Below are positions 44,883-53,797 of a stretch of DNA of 53,797 nucleotides, in pieces (positions within the stretch are counted from its first letter, which is position 1; every line of letters begins with the position of its first letter). The position numbers were made by a program, and so were the translations under genes. The DNA is taken from NCBI RefSeq assembly GCF_020880415.1, contig NZ_JAJIUJ010000076.1, forward strand, positions 1-53,797, in the 5' to 3' direction. The notes under the pieces were generated by a model. The model did not search any database. It was not told where the DNA came from and saw only the letters and a program-made list of their open reading frames with translations. This stretch comes from Xanthomonas euvesicatoria pv. euvesicatoria. Its GTDB lineage: Bacteria; Pseudomonadota; Gammaproteobacteria; Xanthomonadales; Xanthomonadaceae.

Positions 44883-45935
44883 CTACCGTTGCGCTGGATT
44901 GCTTGAGAAGTCCGCACATGGATGTGCGGGCTCTTGCGAGGGACTCGCAGTATCTACAGGCTCTTGCGAGGGACTGGCCGTAGTCGAGGGTTGTTGCTCA
45001 GCACGCATATGCGCCGCCAGCACCTCACGTGCCTGCTCGGCATCGCGGTGCATCTGCACGGTCAGCGCCTCCAGGCCATCGAATTTTTCTTCGTCGCGCA
45101 GCTTGGCGACGAATTCCACGGCAATGTGCCGACCATACAGATCGCATTGGAAATCGAACAAGTGCGCTTCCAGCAGCGGCTCCACGCCCGCTACCGTGGG
45201 GCGCGTGCCGAAGCTCGACACCGACGGCCACGGCCGTTCGGCCACGCCGTGCACCCAGGTCGCATAGATCCCCGACAACGCCGGCGTGCGCGGAAAGCGC
45301 AGGTTGGCGGTGGGATAGCCCAAGGTCCGGCCAAGCTGCTTGCCGCGCACGACCCGGCCACCGATGGCGTACGGGCGACCGAGCAAGTCGCCAGCGTGGG
45401 CGAATTCGCCGGCGCCGAGCAGTTCGCGAATCCGCGTCGCCGAAATCCGCTCCCCATGCAGATGCACCGGCGCAATCTCGCCCGCCACAAACCCATGCTG
45501 CTCGCCAAGCGTACGCAACAGGCCGATGTCGCCGCTGCGTCGATGGCCGAAACGGAATTCCGGGCCAATCCAGACTTCGCGCGCGCGCAGCCGGCCAACC
45601 AGCGCCAGCCGCACAAAATCTTCCGCACGCATCTTGGACAGGCGACCGTCGAAACGGATCATGCCCACGCTGTCGGCGCCGAATCCGTACAAGCCTTCGA
45701 TCTTGGCGCGCGCCAGGGTCAGACGCGGCGGCGGCGCGGCGGGTGCGAAGAATTCACGCGGTAGCGGCTCGAAGCTCACCGCCACTGCCGGCACACCGAG
45801 TGCGCGGGCACGCGCCACGGCGTGTTGCACCAGCGTCCGATGCCCCAGATGCAGGCCATCGAAGGCACCGATGCAGACCACGCTTCCGCGCGGGAACAGC
45901 GTCCCGCCTTCGACGTCTCTAAACAGCCTGCTCAT
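44883..45935 (-). CDS. ribF: Bifunctional riboflavin kinase/FAD synthetase with repeat-derived tail
   Basis: The 350-residue protein has an N-terminal FMN adenylyltransferase domain (GAFDGLHLGH nucleotide motif, ISATRIRELL) and a C-terminal riboflavin kinase domain (RTLGYPTANLRF), making FMN and FAD. The final 30 residues are unusual: TASPSQEP occurs twice, encoded by two 17-base copies exactly 30 bases apart, followed by AHPCADFSS, encoded by a DNA palindrome. Family members usually end before this point, so the tail looks like a repeat element read in frame. It lies between murJ and ileS. Confidence 0.95.
   Translation of the reverse strand: MSRLFRDVEGGTLFPRGSVVCIGAFDGLHLGHRTLVQHAVARARALGVPAVAVSFEPLPREFFAPAAPPPRLTLARAKIEGLYGFGADSVGMIRFDGRLSKMRAEDFVRLALVGRLRAREVWIGPEFRFGHRRSGDIGLLRTLGEQHGFVAGEIAPVHLHGERISATRIRELLGAGEFAHAGDLLGRPYAIGGRVVRGKQLGRTLGYPTANLRFPRTPALSGIYATWVHGVAERPWPSVSSFGTRPTVAGVEPLLEAHLFDFQCDLYGRHIAVEFVAKLRDEEKFDGLEALTVQMHRDAEQAREVLAAHMRAEQQPSTTASPSQEPVDTASPSQEPAHPCADFSSNPAQR
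44912..44975. repeat. Palindrome plus 17-base direct repeat inside the end of ribF
   Basis: A perfect 8-bp-arm palindrome (CCGCACAT, GG, ATGTGCGG; 44912-44929) abuts two identical 17-base copies, GGCTCTTGCGAGGGACT, at 44929-44945 and 44959-44975. It looks like a dispersed genomic repeat that has become the 3' end of the coding sequence. Confidence 0.7.
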
Positions 45936-46121
45936 TCCTCGATCCAAACAGATGCCGGCCCGCCGGCCGACCCTCGTTGATACATAACCTGCAAGTATAG
46001 CCGTGCCTGTCAAGCCGTATGGGCACCTTGGCGTGGCAGCGCGCCACCGCCTGCGGTGCGCGGGGATGCGCAACCTCAGCCAGCGCAGGCGACCGTGCCG
46101 CGCATTCGTTCGGCTGTCGCC

Positions 46122-47729
46122 TCAGCCTTCGCGCAGATGCCGCGGCCGCAGCCCCAGCGCCAACTGCGCGACCAGATACGTCGCCCCGCCACTGCCCACC
46201 AGCACCGCCAGCCAGCCGATGCGGCTCCATTTATCCATCTGCGTAAACGACGGCAGCCACCACAGCAGGCTCAACAGCACTGCCGCCATCGCCGCGCACG
46301 CCAGCAGCAGACGCAGCGTATAGCCCCCCCAGCCTGGGCGGCGTTGGTACACGCCGGACTTGCCCAGCCAATACCACAGCAATCCCAGATTGAGATAACT
46401 CGACAATGCACTGGCGATACCCAACGCCAGATGCAGGCCCGGCTGCTTGCCCAGCGCCTGCATCACACCCTGGGCCTTGAGTTCGGGCGGCACCATGATC
46501 TGGTACACCACCGCCAGCAATGCGAAGTTGAACACCATGTTGGCGATCAGCGCCGCCACGCCCGCACGCACCGGGGTGCGGGTGTCCTGGCGCGCGTAGA
46601 AGGCCGGCAGCAGCACCTTCAGCATGGCGTAGGCCGGCAAACCGAAGCTCAGACCGTAGACCGACATCGCCGTCATGCGGGTGTCGAACGCGGTGAACTG
46701 GCGGTACTGGAACAACGTCGCCACCAACGGTTCGGCCAGCAGCAGCAGGCCGAGCATGGCCGGCATCGCGATCAGCAAGGTGGTGCGGAAGCCCCAGTCC
46801 AGCGCGCCGGAGAACGCGCTGCGATCGGTCTTGACGTGATGGCGCGCCAGCGCCGGCAGGATCACCGTGCCCAGCGCCACGCCGAACACACCCAGCGGCA
46901 GTTCCAGGAACCGGTCAGCCAGCGACAACCACGACTGCGACCCATCGGCCAGGCGCGCGGCGATCACCGTATCCAACATCAGGTTGATCTGCGCAATCGA
47001 CGAGCCGAACAAGGTCGGGATCATCAAGGTCAGCACCTTGCGCACATCCGGGTGATTCCAGCCCCAGCGCGGCAGCGTCAGCAGGTCGATACCCTTCAGC
47101 GCCGGCAACTGGAACAGCAACTGCAACGCACCGGCCACCAGGACCGCCCAGCCCAGCGCCAGGATCGGGACCTCCAACCGCGGCGCCAACCACAGCGCGC
47201 CGGCAATCATGCACAGATTGAGGATGACCGGCGTCAGCGCCGGAATGGCAAAGCGCTGGAAGCTGTTGAGCGCGCCGCCGGCCAGCGCCGTCAACGAGAC
47301 GAACAGCAGGAACGGAAAGGTCAGGCGCAACAGATCGACCAACAAACCGTATTTTTCAGGATTGGTGGCCGCACCATCGGAAAACACCGCGGCCAGTTGC
47401 GGGGTGAAGATCAGCCCCAGTGCGGTGATCAGCAGCAACATCCCGCCTAAGGTGCCGGACACGCGCGCCATCAGCTCGCGCAGGTCGGCATGCGGGCGGG
47501 TCTCCTTGACCTCGGTGAACACCGGCACGAACGCAGTGGCGAACGAGCCTTCGGCGAACAGCCGGCGCAGGAAATTGGGAATGCGGAAGGCCACCCAGAA
47601 CGCGTCGGTCACCGCATTGGCGCCGAAGGTGGTGGAAATCGCCTGGTCGCGGATCAGACCCAGCACCCGCGAGATCATGGTCATACTGCTGAATGAGAGC
47701 AGGCCTCTCAACATGCCGGGCTTGCTCAC
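46122..47729 (-). CDS. murJ: Lipid II flippase MurJ
   Basis: The 535-residue membrane protein has about 14 membrane segments and the MurJ/MviN N-terminus (SRVLGLIRDQAISTTFGA, then PNFLRRLFAEGSFATAFVPV). It moves lipid II across the inner membrane for peptidoglycan synthesis. The start is GTG, with AGAGGG upstream; an internal ATG at codon 6 is a weaker option. It is divergent from rpsT and heads the block murJ, ribF, ileS, lspA, ispH. Confidence 0.96.
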   Translation of the reverse strand: MSKPGMLRGLLSFSSMTMISRVLGLIRDQAISTTFGANAVTDAFWVAFRIPNFLRRLFAEGSFATAFVPVFTEVKETRPHADLRELMARVSGTLGGMLLLITALGLIFTPQLAAVFSDGAATNPEKYGLLVDLLRLTFPFLLFVSLTALAGGALNSFQRFAIPALTPVILNLCMIAGALWLAPRLEVPILALGWAVLVAGALQLLFQLPALKGIDLLTLPRWGWNHPDVRKVLTLMIPTLFGSSIAQINLMLDTVIAARLADGSQSWLSLADRFLELPLGVFGVALGTVILPALARHHVKTDRSAFSGALDWGFRTTLLIAMPAMLGLLLLAEPLVATLFQYRQFTAFDTRMTAMSVYGLSFGLPAYAMLKVLLPAFYARQDTRTPVRAGVAALIANMVFNFALLAVVYQIMVPPELKAQGVMQALGKQPGLHLALGIASALSSYLNLGLLWYWLGKSGVYQRRPGWGGYTLRLLLACAAMAAVLLSLLWWLPSFTQMDKWSRIGWLAVLVGSGGATYLVAQLALGLRPRHLREG

Positions 47730-47753
47730 TCTGCATCCCTCTTGACAACTGAC

Positions 47754-47782
47754 TTGACGTACATATCCGGGTCCATCATACT
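47754..47782 (+). promoter_or_regulatory. Candidate rpsT promoter
   Basis: TTGACG, 17 bases, CATACT, ending 48 bases before the rpsT start codon. A second TTGACA just upstream (47742-47747) belongs to the murJ leader region on the other strand or to an overlapping promoter. Confidence 0.5.
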
Positions 47783-47830
47783 TTCGCGCTTGCTTTTTCC
47801 ACCATACCGATTTTTCAGGAACCCACCACC

Positions 47831-48100
47831 GTGGCCAATATCAAGTCCGCCAAGAAGCGCGCCAAGCAGACCATTGTGCGCAATGAGCGCAACACCGGTC
47901 AGCGCTCGATGCTGCGCACCGCCGTCAAGAAGGTGATCAAGGCCCTTGACGCCAACGATGCTGCAGGCGCCGAAGCTGCTTTCGCCGTTGCCCAGCCCAT
48001 CCTCGACCGTTTCAGCGCCCGTGGCCTGATCCACAAGAACAAGGCTGCACGCCACAAGAGCCGCCTGACCGCGCGCATCAAGGCCATCAAGGCCGCGTAA
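47831..48100 (+). CDS. rpsT: 30S ribosomal protein S20
   Basis: The 89-residue basic protein matches S20 throughout ([36 protein letters not shown]). The start codon is GTG, as often in rpsT, where a weak start is part of translational self-control in other gammaproteobacteria. It stands alone, divergent from murJ, and ends at a strong bidirectional terminator. Confidence 0.98.
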
Positions 48101-48146
48101 GCGATCGGTTTGCGCATTGCCGGGAGCCTGGCTTCCGGCAATACAG

Positions 48147-48173
48147 AAAAACCCGGCCTTGGCCGGGTTTTTT
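48147..48173 (+). terminator. Bidirectional intrinsic terminator of rpsT and obgE
   Basis: CCCGGCC, two bases, GGCCGGG, flanked by A5 and T6, so it works on both strands. It lies between the convergent ends of rpsT and obgE. Confidence 0.93.
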
Positions 48174-48191
48174 GTGTGCCTGCGCCTGCAC

Positions 48192-49505
<1,314 letters not shown>

Positions 49506-49766
49506 TTACGCCTCGGCAACCACGCTGACGGTACGACGCTTCTTCGGACCCTTGGTGGAAAACTCCACCTTGCCGTCGACCAGCGCAAACAGCGTGTGGT
49601 CACGACCCAGGCCGACGCCGGCGCCCGGATGGAACTGGGTGCCGCGCTGACGCACGATGATGTTGCCGGCGTCGATGGCCTGGCCACCGAAGATCTTCAC
49701 GCCGAGGTACTTCGGATTCGAATCGCGACCGTTGCGCGAGGAACCTACGCCCTTTTTATGTGCCAT
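49506..49766 (-). CDS. rpmA: 50S ribosomal protein L27
   Basis: The 86-residue protein has the L27 N-terminus ([20 protein letters not shown]), which reaches the peptidyl transferase centre, and the [15 protein letters not shown] core. It is cotranscribed with rplU, 12 bases upstream. Confidence 0.98.
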
Positions 49767-49778
49767 GACTGGTTCTCC

Positions 49779-50099
49779 TTACTTCTTGTCGCCACCGGCA
49801 ATGCCGGTGATCTCGATTTCGGTGTAGTGCTGACGGTGTCCCTGACGCTTCATGTGGTGCTTGCGGCGGCGGAACTTGATGATGCGCACCTTGTCGGCGC
49901 GGCCGTGGGCCACGACCTTGGCGGTGACCGAGGCGCCCTTCAGCGCATCGCCCAGCTTGATGCCATCGCTATCGCCCAGCATCAGGATGGTGTCGAACTT
50001 GATCTCGTTGCCAGCTTCGACTTCGAGCTTTTCCACGCGGAGCGTTTCGCCCTGCGCGACGCGGTATTGCTTACCGCCGGTTACCAGAACTGCGTACAT
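49779..50099 (-). CDS. rplU: 50S ribosomal protein L21
   Basis: The 106-residue protein matches L21 ([38 protein letters not shown]). It is first in the rplU-rpmA operon and lies about 60 bases from a good sigma70-type promoter. Confidence 0.98.
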
Positions 50100-50163
50100 G
50101 ACCAGGTGTTCCTCTGTAGTTATTATGGTCGCCTGACTTACCCATGGGGCAGACAGGAGCGGA

Positions 50164-50193
50164 ATTGTACTGGCCTAGCCGGTTTCGGGTCAA
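50164..50193 (-). promoter_or_regulatory. Promoter of rplU-rpmA
   Basis: TTGACC, 18 bases, TACAAT on the minus strand. Hexamers and spacing are identical to those of the tRNA-Thr promoter, which supports both. Confidence 0.7.
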
Positions 50194-50391
50194 GTCGCAA
50201 GCGGCCTGGCCGCGACTGGCCCGCACTGGGCTGGTAGAACGCATCATCCGGCCGCCACAACGGCCCCGGCAGACTGGCATTTGGGGCAATTGCCCTCACC
50301 TAGGTCGGCGGGTAGGCTGATCGACTGCCACTCATTCCTGCTGAGCACGCTCGCACCACTGCCGGTTCGCCGGCCCGACATCGGATCCCCC

Positions 50392-53354
<2,963 letters not shown>

Positions 53355-53355
<1 letters not shown>

Positions 53356-53759
53356 TGAGCGAACACAAGGTACTGGCACGCATTCCGATCAGCGTGCGCT
53401 GGCGCGACATGGACAGCATGGGCCATGTCAACAACGCCAAGTACATTTCCTATCTGGAAGAAGCGCGGGTGCGCTGGATGCTGGGCGTGCAAGGCGTGGC
53501 GATGACCGACCGCATCGCGCCGGTGGTGGCCGCCACCAATGTCAACTACAAGCAGCCGTTGATCTGGCCCAACGACATCACCGTCGAGTTGTTCGTCGAA
53601 CGCCTGGGCACCAGCAGCGTGACCATCGGCCACCGCATCTTCGACCAGAAGGACGACAGCAAGCTGTACTCCGATGGCAACGTGGTGGTGGTGTGGATCG
53701 ATACGCAGACCGGCAAAAGCGCCGCGCTGCCGGATGCGGTGCGCGCGGCCAGCAGCTGA
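53355..53759 (+). CDS. Acyl-CoA thioesterase, hotdog fold (YbgC/4HBT-like)
   Basis: The 134-residue protein has the hotdog-fold active-site segment RWRDMDSMGHVNNAKYISY, in which an aspartate acts in catalysis, and the YbgC-like EEARVRWMLG helix. It should hydrolyse an acyl-CoA thioester; the substrate is unknown. Its ATG shares one base with the uvrA stop (TGATG), so it is translationally coupled to uvrA, an unexpected partner. Confidence 0.9.
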
Positions 53760-53797
53760 ATTCCCATCGGCCCATTCGCTGAGGTTGCAGCGCGAAA

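Noticed and set aside
50100..50391. LexA-type SOS box upstream of uvrA
   Set aside because: No symmetric SOS-box-like site was found; only an unrelated AT-rich stretch near the rplU start.

Overview
This 53.8 kb window is chromosomal DNA from a Xanthomonas. It is GC-rich and has no insertion sequence, phage gene or CRISPR array. It carries the divergent pair hrpX and hrpG, the genus-typical master regulators of the hrp type III secretion regulon. The genus is secure; the species cannot be fixed from the sequence alone.

Layout. (1) 0-4 kb: a CcsA-like membrane protein, galM, and an exported GH51 arabinofuranosidase. (2) 4.1-11.6 kb: a signalling island. A histidine kinase and a single-domain receiver overlap on the minus strand. 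Diverging from them is a four-gene operon with ATGA overlaps: a hybrid kinase with three receivers, CheR, a CheB without receiver, and a receiver-kinase. No chemoreceptor, CheA or CheW is present. (3) 11.9-17.3 kb: a DUF1428 protein, trxC, and a divergent pair of a TonB-dependent receptor and an exported GH43 glycosidase, which reads as a hemicellulose uptake and degradation unit. (4) 17.4-22.9 kb: a minus-strand stressosome operon in the order rsbR, rsbS, rsbT, an RsbT-like/PP2C fusion, a histidine kinase and a hybrid kinase. (5) 23.5-27.7 kb: a divergent HSP90-family protein followed by a large TPR protein of unknown function. (6) 27.9-31.0 kb: hrpX and hrpG, separated by 829 bp. (7) 31.5-41.4 kb: a DUF805 protein, radA, an M61 peptidase, cyoABCD (quinol oxidase), tRNA-Thr(CGT) and ispH. 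(8) 41.4-53.8 kb: the conserved block lspA, ileS, ribF, murJ, then rpsT, obgE, rpmA, rplU, uvrA and a thioesterase.

The window therefore joins housekeeping genes to a dense regulatory region. About 26 kb holds five histidine kinases, a chemoreceptor-less CheRB module, a stressosome, an HSP90/TPR pair and the HrpG/HrpX switch. Least described are the stressosome with its fused RsbT/phosphatase, the CheRB module without a receptor, and the HSP90-TPR pair beside hrpX. The non-coding DNA holds several readable signals: two matching sigma70-type promoters (tRNA-Thr and rplU), a probable activator-dependent hrpX promoter, a near-perfect 30-bp palindrome just after hrpX, and GATTCGG/GGGAATC-type repeats.
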